A DNA stretch of 64,000 nucleotides from Eleusine coracana subsp. coracana. Its lineage: Eukaryota; Streptophyta; Magnoliopsida; Poales; Poaceae. Both the position numbers and the translations under genes were made by a program. The stretch lies in assembly GCA_032690845.1 (NCBI GenBank), contig CM064433.1, forward strand, positions 34,656,658 to 34,720,657, given 5' to 3'. The stretch's first letter is position 1; each line of letters begins with the position of its first letter. The notes below the pieces were generated by a model that saw nothing but the letters and a program-made list of their open reading frames with translations, was not told where the DNA came from and did no database searches. Below, one piece after another: positions 41,560-54,248 of the stretch.

Positions 41560-44500
41560 TCTAAACTAATAAAGAACGAATCCCTACAATCAATCTACTC
41601 ATCAAAGTATTTCTATATCCAGCAATCTTCACGCTCAGATTAAATTAAACCCACAACATCCCACGGCATAATATGTGATTGAAGGAAATCCTTCACCTTA
41701 ATGACACCTAATTTGTATCATCGGCCAAATTTAATCTTTTCTCACCATCTAAAATCTACCCGCCTGAACGTACCCGCCCGCAATTATCGCATGCCCTCCC
41801 GAATTTTTCTCCCCTTTCCTCTGCTTGCCGCCACGCCTCCCCGTCTCCGCCTCCACCGCACGCGATCCTCGCCCTCCTCCTCTTCCTCCTCGAGTAGTAG
41901 GAGCAGCAACGCCACCGCGGCTTTGTGCCTTCCTCCTCTTCCTCCGCTAGCAGCAGCAGATCGAGAAGGAGGCGGTACAGAACAAGAGGGTCACAGTGTC
42001 CTCGGTGTTATGCAGATCGAGATGGTACAACAACGCGGATCGAGAGGGCTCAACGTCCTCGATCGGGTGAGGGCGCAACCTCCTCCCCTGCCTGCAGCAC
42101 CGCGACGGCGTGATTCCTAACCCTAGGTGCCTCCTCCTCCTCCCCTACCTGCAACACCATCAAGCCGCCATCTTCACCTTCATCTCCACCTACTTCCCTC
42201 ACACTGCACACCACCGTGGGTTCGTGTTTGTCGAGTTCGAGGGTCAGGACGCTGCCACCTGCGTGCTAGGTTAGTTCTCCATCAAGCTTCCATCAATAGA
42301 TCCAACTACTAAATTGTGAATCCCAGCAAACTTTGTGGCAGTATTCTGTGAACAAATCTCATTTGTTCTCAGTGTTTAGACCATATTCTGTGAACAAATC
42401 CAAACTAATTTTATCTAATTTGTGGCAGAAAATCTACCACCTCAATCTTTGCAGAGGCATCAGGGGTACAGAGGCGGCCGCTGCCGTCAGCCCCTGTTGA
42501 TCCGTGAATGTTCTAACCAACTACACGAGAGAAGTCGAGGAGGGGATCAGTCTGTATCTGCAGCTGCAGCTGATAGGAAATTGTCTGTCTCCCCTGGCCG
42601 GTCTTCAACTACTTTTGGCGATGACGTGTGACAGATGGGGCGTCACAGCCCCTTCCTGTGCTTCTTCAACATCGAGCCCTCCTCCAGGTGTGCCCTCCCC
42701 AGTGATCCGTAATCCGTATGTCCTCCATATACTTTGGATTTTTTTAATTAATTTAATAGATTTCACTGCAATATTGATGCCTGGTGTTTCAGTGATTATT
42801 AGGAGTGGGCAAGCTGGAATCGTGCGTCCCCAATAGTTAGGTGCACTCACAGACAAACCTGGTACATGCTTCTTCCAAAACTGCAATGAATTACATGCTT
42901 TGTATACACTTCATCAGTCTAAATATTACTGCCTAGGTAGAAATAAGATGTATAATTCAACTGTCTAAGGAGTTGTTAGAACTCCAATGCTACCTCGTCC
43001 TTATACATAGTTTTCTTTGGATTATTTCTTCTTTTGCCTTTTAGTTTCTTTATTTCAGTAACCTTCTGCCATGGTAGGTGCCAATATTTTAATAAACCTA
43101 AATACTCTGTATTTCCATGCAGTATTTTGTTATCTTGGTGCTCTTGTGATGCTAGCTCCCTGCATGATTTTGCTTGAGATCTCCCTTGCATGGTGGCAGG
43201 GTGAACAATATTGTAGAGATAGAGGACTTGACGCGAGTATGCTTGACAGAGTACATTGGATTTTGCAAGCTTTTATTTATTGTAAATGATGTGTACTTTT
43301 GAGCATTTTGCAACTGATACACATTTGATGGGCAGCTTGGCAGGCTAGAATAGGTTGAGCCTGACAATTTATTGGAACTCAGCCCAGTTTATTTCTTAGA
43401 GAAACTTTGATTGCCAAGTATCATATTTGTTTTTTTCAATATATGTTTAGTAAATCAGTAATTGTTTTTTTTCATTTCCTATTTTAGGAGCGTAATGTGA
43501 GGATACAAATTTCCATTTTAGGAGCATAATATTTTTTTCCCTCTGATCTGAACACAATTAGATTCACACTTGTGTGCTAGACTTTAGTACTTAGGATGCG
43601 AAGTAGGTGATGTGGTGGTTATATATCAAACCATGGCGCTGTTATGTTGGTATTGATATGGATTTTTCCATAGAAAGTATTTGGATGCATTACTCTGTGT
43701 GTTCTACTGAATGAAGTCGAGATGTCACTCTTAAATTCAGGAACAATATGTTTCAAACGAAGCATACCATCTTTGCAGGCCTTGAGGGGTCAGAACTCAA
43801 CTAGGTGAGCTTAGGTAGAGATATCCAGGTTGCAGAAGATGATCTTTGTTTATCTGGAATGATAAAGGAGAGGAGTACCTTTCTAATGCACTTGCAGGAA
43901 CTTTTCAATCTGTGACCATTGAGGTGAGGATGAACACCGGTTACCTTTCTTTCTGTTTATTTTTTCTCTGCTTTATCTATAGTTTGATATATCCAGCATG
44001 GTTTGAAAATGGCATGCATATAAGTTAAGTGCTCTACAATAAGATTGAAAATATTATATAATTATTTTTGTGACACTTTTGAGTTATGGTCCATGGACAA
44101 TGATTATTCATTGGCTTAGTGATTCAATAATATTGGTTTCATCTTCAGTTTGTTGAAACAAAAGTTTTTCTATTCTATGGATAGAAATTGTAGTATCCCC
44201 AATTTGTTCATTGGAGAATATACTAGGTCGTATTGTAATTGCTTTGGCTTATAGAAATAATTACATAGAATGAATGAATGGATTGGATACTATTGTATTT
44301 AATTTTTCTTCTTTTTTTTCCCCTCAAACACGCAGGAGTTAGATACCATTGTATTTATTAAACATTTGCATCTTGCATCATATGGTTTCCTTCGCTGGTT
44401 GAAGAGAGTGGATCCTTCTCTCTATTTGATTTTTTTCTATTTGCTGAGATATCATAATTAGACAGTTGAAATATTTAACCTTATGAGAATATTCCATTGT

Positions 44501-46955
44501 TCAAGTACTCTAGGTTTATGGCATTGCTAGGGCAACATTCTTTGAGATAACAAAAAAAAGGAGCAACATGCTTTCAGTGGATTATTAGTAAAGAAACTCC
44601 TCGATTGTGGGAACCATGATCCCTTGATCTCAATTGTAGCCATTCTAACACCTTAGATAATAGTTTAATGAGCACTTTGTATTTGCCATCATGGTTCATT
44701 TTTTCTGCCGTGTTTCTGTGGTATGGACTTCTTTTATTTCTGGCAAAAAGGTTCTTTTTTGTGTGAGATTTTGTTGTGTTATTCTAGGAGGCTTGAGGAT
44801 GTTGATAGTCTGATTAAGTCTTTCTGATTGCTGGACATTGCGAGACTGAGCATAAGGGCAGTTGTCCCAGAGGTGAGGGAATTGATCTTTGTGTAACGAT
44901 GATGTTTTTAGCCTGATTAGCACACAATATTTGTTGAAGGTAATAATGTTGCATTATGAGGTGTAGTTCTAGGTAGGTTTCTGCAGCACTAGTAGATTTG
45001 TAATATACATTCAATCTTCTGTAGCTAGATAGCTTGCTGCCGGGATTTGATCAGCTAAGTATATGACAAACCAGGAATTATGGATGTATCTGTTTGTCCA
45101 AGAATCTTTTGCCTGTTGCGATGGATGTATCAAAGTTGAGGGCTGATGTAGAACATGTCATTTGTCCAAATCAGGTATTTGTTTTCTCATATGTTTGAAA
45201 GATTTTGCAGAGGTCAATGAACATGCTATTAGTCTAAAAATTATCTCATAGAGCTTGCCAACACAATATGTTTTTTTTTCTTAAATGGTTGATTTGATCA
45301 ATTCCATATTTGCAGCTGCTTATATGCATGGTTTGAGAATCTGAATCTATGACAATATTAAATGGTTCCATTATTTTCTATCACGCATGTTAGATAAAAA
45401 TAAGTTGAGGTTATGATTATTTCACATTGAATATCTACAATTTATTTGTCCTTTATATTTTTTCTTGCATATACAACCTTTTTATTTTGCCTTTATATAT
45501 GTAGAGATCACTTTATTTTAGTTCTATGGGATAATCAGTAATCAGATGCCACAACATGTTTGTATTAATTTACAGTTATAGATGCCTGCTATATTTGTTG
45601 AAATGAGTGGCATAGAAAAGGCAGCTTGACAGGGCAAAATTTATATGCTTGTATTAATTTACATGTGACATGTTCTTGTATGCCTCTTTATGCTGCCAAA
45701 ATTTACCAACTTGTTCGAATAAATTGCAGAGAAAGAAATTGGCTTCTTTTCTTCGGTTTCAACTGTAGGCCATTTTTAGATATGCTCAACATATAAATTT
45801 GTATTTGTAAATCTTCTAATGGCCTTCTTTTCTTTGGTTTTCAAATTCAAAGGATGGTTAACAGAAAGAAAAGTTTATAAGACAATTAATGCTGTTGTGG
45901 CTGCAAATGCTGATGTGGCTTAATCAAAAGTTTTTATGATCTATTTTTAGGTAGAACTGTTAAAGGAGGTGACAAGAAAACTTTTCTCTAATAATTTTTG
46001 GGCTGCTAGTAAAAACATTCTTTTGGGGTCAATTTTTTGGGATGCTTTTGAAGATGCTCGATGATGATTGGACGTAGCAATAGAACAAATATGATATATC
46101 TGTTTTTAAAGTTCCATGACCATGAATGATGTAGAGTAAGTTCTTATTTAGAAACATGTTTTGGTGTGACACTTTGATGGGATGGAGGCCCTTGGAGGGG
46201 AGATCCAAGTGGAGGAAGCCAAGGTGAAGTGGCAGGTGATATAAGTTGTGCCGATGGAGGAAGGTTGTGCCGGTGATGAGGCAGCAGAGGAAGGCGACGC
46301 ATGCGACATACATACTGGTGAGATCGGAAGGGAAGACAACCCGAAGGAAGATCTCAAGTAGAAGATTGTCGATAAGAGGTGACAAATGTTGTGGCGACAC
46401 TGTTGCCTCCATGTAGATGATGGTAGACTGGGACGGGTGAAACAATTGTGTTGTGTACATGTCATCGAACTTATGTAACATTTGTGTTGTGAATATATAA
46501 TATTTATATAATATAATATTTCACATAATTTGTACTCTAAGTATCCACATATTATAAGGGCACGTGTTTTAATAAACTTGTTTAAACTTAAAAATAATAA
46601 TATGATGGCAACATATTGGAACCCGTGAGAAAAAAATATTGATGGCATATGAGTGTATTGGAGATAGATGTTTATGTTTATTTTTTTAAAAGAAATATTG
46701 TATCAGAATTTTTTTTTGTTTGATAGTGTATCAATGAATGTATCATTGTAATAATATACTACATTACATAATTTCTTAAATGGTATATTAAATCATCTAT
46801 AAATATATACTTTGAATTCATAATATATACTTTACATAAATTTGTTATGCATATTTTTAAAACAATATGGGTATACACAATATTGAAACTATCCTGATCA
46901 TAATATCACATTTGAAAGTATTTGCGCTTGGGTGCCGCACGGGCATTGTAACTAG
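41560..46955 (+). mobile_element. Probable non-autonomous Helitron with gene-like fragments
   Basis: The 5' end TCTAAACTAATAAAG at 41560 has the TC start and A-rich form of grass Helitrons. The 3' end has a short stem TGCC/GGCA (46933-46945), then TTGTAA and CTAG at 46952-46955, next base T. Flanking bases are A (41559) and T (46956), as expected. No Rep/helicase is seen. Inside, 41790-42320 and 42420-42840 are GC-rich and exon-like; 42200-42270 reads HRGFVFVEFEGQDAATCVLG, similar to an RRM edge, followed by a possible donor. 43790-43930 and 46150-46480 also look like exon pieces. I recognise no complete gene. Confidence 0.6.
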
Positions 46956-47492
46956 TATCAAAAGAAACTCAATCTAGAAATTTATGTCAAGCTTTGCTGT
47001 GATATGAAGGTGCAATACCAAAAATAGGGTTTCCAATTTTATAAATATTGATTGGGGATTGGAACGATGAAGCAGTAATTTGTGCTATTGGAGAGGGCGT
47101 TTTCATTTTTTATGGGAATTTTCGAACGGAGTTGAACAACACAAATAAGCATGATGCCGTAGAAAAATAAAACTGCACGACACAAAATAGTCAGTAAGAG
47201 TTTTCAATATGCGGAGACAATGATTTTTGAAAGTACCGTTTTGACAACATCTCCGCTATTAGCGTAAATCAAATATCCCGTACATACAAAAATTCAACTC
47301 AACAAAAAAATTTGTAAATTTGTAAATATCCATATGTTTTTTTTTTCTGAACTTGGATGGTATGGTAAATTTGATAATCTCAACGGGAGCTCTCGATTCC
47401 TGCACCGCCAGCGCAGCCAGCGCAGCCAGCGAAGCCTGAGTGCGTCCGGATCTGCGCCCGGCCCCGCACCACCGCACGCGCGGCCGGCGGCG
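46956..47492. other. Promoter and leader region of ZW10
   Basis: AT-rich upstream part, turning GC-rich from 47385. A Pro/Gln-rich in-frame extension exists upstream of the chosen ATG, but the context and the family start favour 47493. I see no defensible TATA box. Confidence 0.45.
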
Positions 47493-50400
47493 ATGGCCGA
47501 CGACGTGCGCGAGCTCCTCCTCTCTACCACCGCCGACGCGGACCCGTCCACCCCACTCTCCGCCCCCGACCTCCGCCTCCTCATCGACCGCCTCCGCCTC
47601 CGCTCCGACCGTCTCCACTCCTCGGCCCTCTCCTTCGCCGCCTCCCACCGCGGGGCCCTTTCCGACGCGCTCCTCCGGGCGGCCGCCGCAGCCGAATCCT
47701 CCGCCTCTCTCGAGTCCTCCCTGACCTCCGCGCTCGCCCCTCTGGCCTCCTCCCCTGACCTCTCCGATCTCAAGGCCCTTGCCGACCGCCTCCTCGCAGC
47801 CCGCCGCGAGCTCGCCGAGCGCCAGGAGCATCTTGCCGCTGCTTCCTCGGTTGCTGCTCTCGCCGCCCGCCTCCGCGAGGCACGTGCTGCTGCGAGCCCC
47901 CTCGACACTGCTGCTGCTGTCGCTGAGCTGAAGCCCCTCCTGATCGACCCTGAGCGATCCAGTTCCGGTCAAGACGATCCGGTCGTGTTTGGGCTCCTCA
48001 GGAGCGACTGGGAGCAGCTAGTCGATGAGGTGACGAGGTTCTTTGGAGTGTTTCAGCTTATGTCAGAGTTTGCATTTGTGCTAATTCTTGTTGTTAATTG
48101 AATTGTGGTGGTGATGCAGCTGCAAGTGGGGCTCACGAAGAACGTGGAGGAATGCGTGCAGTTTGCTCCGGAGGGAGGGAAGGTGGTGGTCAGGTCTTCT
48201 CCTGGAGACCGTTCCAGCATGTCCCGTAGTGTCAATCTTCGTGTGGCATTACAGGCATTGGAGGTGAGGCTTACCAACAAAGTCTGGTTGATGCTGCTGC
48301 TGTTGGCGCTCTGGTGTAGTGACCCTTACCAACAAAGTCTGGTAGAAGGATTTCGCCTGTTAACTTCTGTGTACAGCATCTTTCTCCATCTGATGGAAAC
48401 TATCTAGTGCAGTTTTGTTTGGAACTTTTTACGGGCATCTAGAGTATAAATCATACATTTGTTTGAGCTTCAAGCTATATTGGGAATTTGAAATAATGCA
48501 CAAACCCAATAAATATGGTGTATTGACCAATGATTTCGGGTTCTGCTGGTAGACATTAGAATATTACTGATATTAATCCTCATAAATTTTTCAAAAAGAA
48601 TGCTTCATGGACAACCGTTTGCATACAACTCTATTAGATTCACATGTTTAAACTATCTCATTCTTTGAATTCCCGTCATAATTTGAAGAGAAACATCCAC
48701 TGCACTGAAATCTCCACCACTTTCTTGTGTTGTTATTTGATTATCTATCAGTGTATGTTATGGGCTACATTGAAATAGGAGAGCAGGGTATAGTTATGTT
48801 GTTTGGCAGGCTGAGGCCTGGGGATTCAGCAGAGCTGGCCTTGGTGAAGATAGTGGTATATGCGGCTGAGACAATAAGATGATGGGAGATCGATAAGCTT
48901 AGGATCCTTATCAGTAACATAAGTAACTTAGGGGATAAGGAAATCATTATGGGTTCATCGCATGGTGCAGTCCCACTCCCACATTGCACCGTAACTGTTG
49001 AGCTTTCCCAATATAATTTTTTAATGGATTATGCAGATGATTGATGCCTTAGACTATGGGATGGCAAAAGTTGCAGACTCGATGATGAAACATGTCCTGG
49101 TTCCAGCAATCAGTAACATGTCAGTTGTAGTTAATGTAGAGGTGCTAGAGGAAGGTGGTTCAGAACACTCTGTTTCAGTCTTAAGCATAGTCGCTTCAGA
49201 GGAAAAGGTAAGAATTTTATAATGCTTCCTAAGCTGTAAGATCAAATTGTTCCTAAATATGTTTATTCAAAGTAATAACCTTTTGTTATTGCAATGGTAT
49301 TCTGTCTACCCGATCGGAGATCATCATGATTCAAACGAGTTTTGTTCTTAGCAATTAAATATTGAGTAGAGCTGTAGAGGGAAATTAGATATTTATCATC
49401 TGGAATTACAGACCCCAATTCGTTTTGTTCTATGAACAATTGACAAATTTCTGCCTCTTGCCAATGGATAGACTAAATAAACCTTGGATATTGCTTCTCA
49501 TGTTTTTTTTTGGGTATAATCGTGTAACTGGTTGTTATTGTTGAAGGATGACAAAGATGGTTCAAATCTGTACTCAAGAATAATTGATATCATTAAATTT
49601 GCATGCAAGTGCATTTGCATGGAAAATAGCAAGTGGATGCAGTCCTTTGCAAAATTAACCTGGTCAAGAATTTCTGATCTGGTGATCGCACACTTTCTAT
49701 CCAAGGTATGGTTCTTCCTATTTACTAGGGGAAGAAAATATTCAGAACTTTATTTTTCTGTGTTTCTTCTTAGGGGTGGGGATTTCAGAACATTATTTTC
49801 TCTTATGAACTACAGTGCTGTCTTCATCTGTCATGGTTAGTATGTGTAGTGTCTAAGTGCGATGCAGAACTTTTTGTATCTTAACTTCCATAATCTTGAT
49901 AGGACAACTTGTTTTGTTCGAGTGTATCAATCTTCCTTTTCCTGGTAGAAAGTTTTGAGTTACTTCTTTGTTTAAAGTTGATTGAACCAGCGATCTTTCT
50001 TGTGCTGTATAGGTTCTGATACAGACAAATTGATTTCTAGTCGATGCTTGTTGAATACCTTGTCCCTATAAATAAAACACCATAGTACAAACTTCCCACT
50101 GACTGAATAGTTGATCTTTCTGATCCCATATTGTGAAGAATGATTTGATGAAAAGGGAACTGGGGACCTAAAATAACAACTTTGAGATTACAATTCACCC
50201 TACGAACTTCCTCATTGCTGTTTCCTTATCTTTTATTTGCACCTGTTCGAGAGGAAAGAGGATGCCTCAGATATACCGTATAATTGTCAAAGATAGTTTG
50301 TTCTTTGTTGCAATTTTCTTACTAACTGGACTACTGGACTGACCATTCAGTTACATATTTTCAGGCTGTTCCTAATGAAGCATCCAAGCTCGTTGAGTTT

Positions 50401-53400
50401 CAAGATGTTGTAAGAAGTACAGCTGAATTTGAGAACATGCTTAGGAGCATGATGTTTAGTTCACCTGATAGAAAGGATGGCAGGTTGACCCAATTTGTTG
50501 ACGATGTTGAAGTTCATTTTGCTGTTAGGAAGAGAAATGAGATCATGGTGAAAGCAAGATATATTCTTGTACAATATGATTATGATAATCCTCTTGTGAG
50601 TTGTTTTGGTTAAATCAAGGTTTTTGTGGGAAAATTACTTAGTGGGATGATGTTGGATTCATGTTTTCAAACACACTAAAGAGGGTTTTTTATTGCAGGA
50701 ATCTGGCAACCAAGATGATTCTGTTGTTGATTTACTTTTCCGGCCAGAGAAGTGTTTTATATCCAAATCAGCTCTTCAGTTAATGAAATTGGTCCACGGA
50801 GCCCTCAAGGTATGTCTGGCACTGCACTTCCTTTTATTCTGCAGATCTATTAGTATGGATCAAATGCACTTTGCTTCTGTTTATAGTACCATATGTTCTT
50901 ACCTGCAGTTGCTTCTATCAACCAGTGTAACATGTTTTCATTATTCGATTTCACTACCACAACCACCGTTACATACAAATGTAGTCTTTCATCTTGCAGT
51001 ATCCACTGCTTCACAATTTTCTTGGGTGATGATTTGATTTATATTCAATTTTCTGCTGAATAACCAGAGCAGGATGCATGTTTGTCATCCGCAAGAGTTG
51101 CTAAGGAGTTCTGCTATGCTGCCAGGGATGTCTTACTTTTGTACAAGGCAATCGTGCCAGTTCAGGTTTGTGCAATTGTGCATGCACAAATTATACAGTT
51201 AGCTTATACTTGCAAAACTTTGTCATATTATTCACACTTAGGGCGGCTCGCCAGAAATATTAGTACCTGCTGTTAAGTCGTGTTAATTAAATACCATTGA
51301 ATCCTGAGGTAAATAAAAGCTTACAATGTAAGATACACGGTATGATTTTTGAATTATAATATCATTCAGACATACATGATACATTTGATAGTTCATTTTA
51401 TGTTAGAGGAAAATTTTAAGATCGGGTCTGATTAAAACTTTTTCCAATGATAGTTGTTGCATGGTGATGTGATATCCTTTCCATAATGAGATTAAAAAAA
51501 AACTATATTTTATCCTGAAGCATTTCGTAACAACTGACCTGTATCACTATTTTTTTTTTCTCCTGAAGCTAGAGAAGCAACTTGATAGCATAAGTCAAGT
51601 GGCTGCTATTGTTCACAACGACTGCTACCATTTATCCCAAGAAGTTCTTGGCCTTGCATTCCAGGTGTGTATATTGTGTTTGTTTACCTTTTCTCTAAAA
51701 TAGTATTTGCATGAATTGCCAATGGCCCATATGGTTTCAAACATGGATTGTTCTTGTTATCAGATAAAAGTGAAAAAATAACCACTTCATTTTGCTATAA
51801 ATCTATTTTTGCTCTTTGAGCAATTAACTTGAGTAGTAGTTTCTGAGATTTCGTTGAAGATATAATTTATGTGTTATCAAAATGGAAATGCATTCTACTT
51901 ACTGTTACATATACTTTTGTTTCAGTACCGTCCAGATTTTCCTTGTGATGTACAGAAGCAGGTGGTCTTCGTGGATTTAGCTCCAATCTTCACCCAGATG
52001 GCGAATGGTGTATTGAGAAGACAAATCCATATTGCTATGAATACCATAAGCGAGGTCTTTAAATCCTTCTAATTGTTTGATACTTGCTTTCCATATCTAT
52101 AGTTACTCCTTGTTTTGAACATTTATTTAAAGTTTCTAGTTTACTTCTTCTTTTCAGGCCATAGATGGTGCTGACGGCTTTCAGAATACTCACCAACCTC
52201 AGCATTATGAATCTGCAAAGTTTAGTATTGAGCAGGTGTGTTTGAATTTCATTGCCGTAGAATGTGTGCAATTTGAACCTTGAAGTGCACATATTTTAGT
52301 TTTTGCTTGCCCACTTGTGACTTGTATCGTGAACCAAACATTACCTAGACATCGCAGAAGGAAAAGGAAATCCATATTTTTTTTTTCTAATTTTCATGAT
52401 AGAACTAGACCAAAAAGGGGGTAAATATTATTTATTAGTGGGTATAGGGGGTAAATATTATTTATTAGTGGGTATAATCATGTATACTATGTTCTAGAAT
52501 GGAAAACTATTCTTTCTGTTGCAATTTATACTTGACAAGTTTTCCATCAAACTAGAGTTATAATTAACAACTTTAATTTTTTCCCTGATGCACATGCACT
52601 AATGCAGAAGTTCAAAGCAGGTTGTCTTGAGAAAAGATACACATCATGTGGGACTATTCTTTCTATTGCTAGTTTATACTTGACAAATTTTCATAAAATT
52701 AGAGTTATGATTAGCCACCTTTTTTTTGCGCTCTGATGCACTAATGTATTCGTTCAATGCAGGTAGTCTTCATTTTAGAAAAGATACGCATCATGTGGGA
52801 GTCTATACTGCCAAGATCAACTTACAGGAAAAGTATGTCGCGTATCCTTGGATCTGTCTTCTCTAGAATCACAAGGGATATGCTTCTGATAGATGATATG
52901 GCAGCAGAGGAGACACTACAGGTGATGTGTTATCAACGTTAAAGGTTTGGGATGATCATTCCAGATGTACTAATATGTAATATCTTTACAGCTGCAAGGC
53001 CTTATCCATTTGGCCCTTGAAAACCTCTCCTCACTATTTCTTTCCCTGGTTGAGAATGATGATGAGAATGAAAAGTTTCTAGACCATGATACCTGGATTC
53101 AATTGGACAAAAGTGTACCATCTCTGAAGAAGTTCCGGAAATTAGCAGGTCAGTTTTGTTGCCTCTTATTATGCATTATGTTTTTCTTTTATATTTCCTT
53201 GGATAGCACTGAAAAAACTGTATTGCTACACAGAGTTGCTTGATATGTCATTGAAGTCCATCACAGCTGCTTGGGAAAGTGGAGAGTTAGTCAGCTGTGG
53301 TTTCACATCATCTGAGGTAAGACTTTTTCCATTCTTTCTTTTTTTGATCATTTTCCGCCCTTTTGGAGGTATTGCAATATCTTTCCGGGCATCACCTTAC

Positions 53401-53737
53401 ATGTCCAATCCACACATTAAAGCAGCTACAATGAGTAAGGAAGTTTATCTGACATATCCATTGATACAATGCTGGATCCAGCACATTTTATAACGTTTGC
53501 CTGCCTGACAAGATTTATGCCCTTGTGATCTGATGTACCTTCAAAAGTTTAACTGCAAAATCAACTTTCTGAGATTTATCACGTTGAATAAATAAATCAT
53601 TACATTTGAAGTCTATTTATGATCATAACCCGTCTGTTGCCAATTCTATGCAGGTGCAAAGTTTCATCAAAGCAATTTTTGCCGACTCGCCTCTTAGAAA
53701 AGAGTGCCTCGGGTGGATCCTGAGGACACCAGCTTAA
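47493..53737 (+). CDS. ZW10: Centromere/kinetochore protein ZW10 homolog, 14 exons
   Basis: Exons: 47493-48029, 48120-48263, 49037-49207, 49547-49705, 50365-50595, 50699-50809, 51073-51165, 51569-51664, 51926-52054, 52158-52235, 52763-52921, 52992-53148, 53234-53316, 53654-53737. All introns are GT-AG, and all junctions keep frame (phase 0 except the exon 12/13 junction). The joined frame is 2232 nt, 743 aa, the usual plant ZW10 length. The N-terminus (MADDVRELLLS) is an Ala/Leu/Arg-rich helical region with coiled-coil character (AARRELAERQEHLAAASSVA). The C-terminal part has HNDCYHLSQEVLGLAFQY, LRRQIHIAMNTISEA and FSRITRDMLLIDDMAAEET, familiar from ZW10. ZW10 works in the RZZ kinetochore complex and the Dsl1/NRZ tether for Golgi-to-ER vesicles; plants are thought to use mainly the latter. 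No damage seen. Confidence 0.95.
52421..52712. repeat. Local duplications in ZW10 intron 10
   Basis: GGGGTAAATATTATTTATTAGTGGGTATA occurs twice in tandem (52420-52476, split here as GGGGTAAATATTATTTATTA then GTGGGTATA). The stretch GACTATTCTTTCT..TTGC..TTTATACTTGACAA at about 52655-52712 repeats that at about 52505-52560. Confidence 0.8.
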
Positions 53738-54248
53738 GATGTAGAGATGATAGATTTTTTTTTTTGCCCGTTAATGATTGTTTTTCCTTTTTTTTTTTTT
53801 ACACCATATAGTTAGTATCAATTGCCATGTGAGTTAACTTGCCCTGAAGGAGGGCTATAATCCCTGATCAACCTAATTCAATATTATCCCTACCACGGGT
53901 GGGCTGGACATTTTTTTTACGTGAAAATGGGCTGGACTTTCGACTATTGAAGACCAATTTCATGTGCATTTTACTCGAATCTCCCTGATCTAGATTCCCG
54001 TCATATCGTTGTATATCTGGATGTCGAAGACATTTTCATTCGTTCTAGCCTTAGGCTGTGAAAGCAAGTTTTAGCAATGTATGTATAGCCTGGACTTAAA
54101 ACTGTCCTGGACGTTGAGATTTAGAAGCCAGAGCCTATGTTGAGAGGATTGGCTTCTCATCTCTTTTGCTAAAATGATCTGAAAAGACCGAGCCTATTTT
54201 GAGAGAGTCTTTCGATAGATTTTTTTTTTTTTTTTTGAGGAAATCTTC
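53738..54248. other. 3' flank of ZW10
   Basis: Contains the ZW10 3' UTR and T-rich runs (53755-53766, 53788-53802). No gene. 54241-54248 is the left target duplication of the hAT element. Confidence 0.5.

Noticed and set aside
43846..45014. Small open frames in the right half of the Helitron
   Set aside because: Below 80 codons in AT-rich sequence with no domain; not called as genes.
47334..47492. In-frame N-terminal extension of ZW10
   Set aside because: The upstream ATG adds 53 Ser/Gln/Pro-rich residues unlike ZW10; the MADDV start fits the family.
47259..47972. 237-codon minus-strand frame opposite ZW10 exon 1
   Set aside because: Antisense shadow of GC-rich exon 1.
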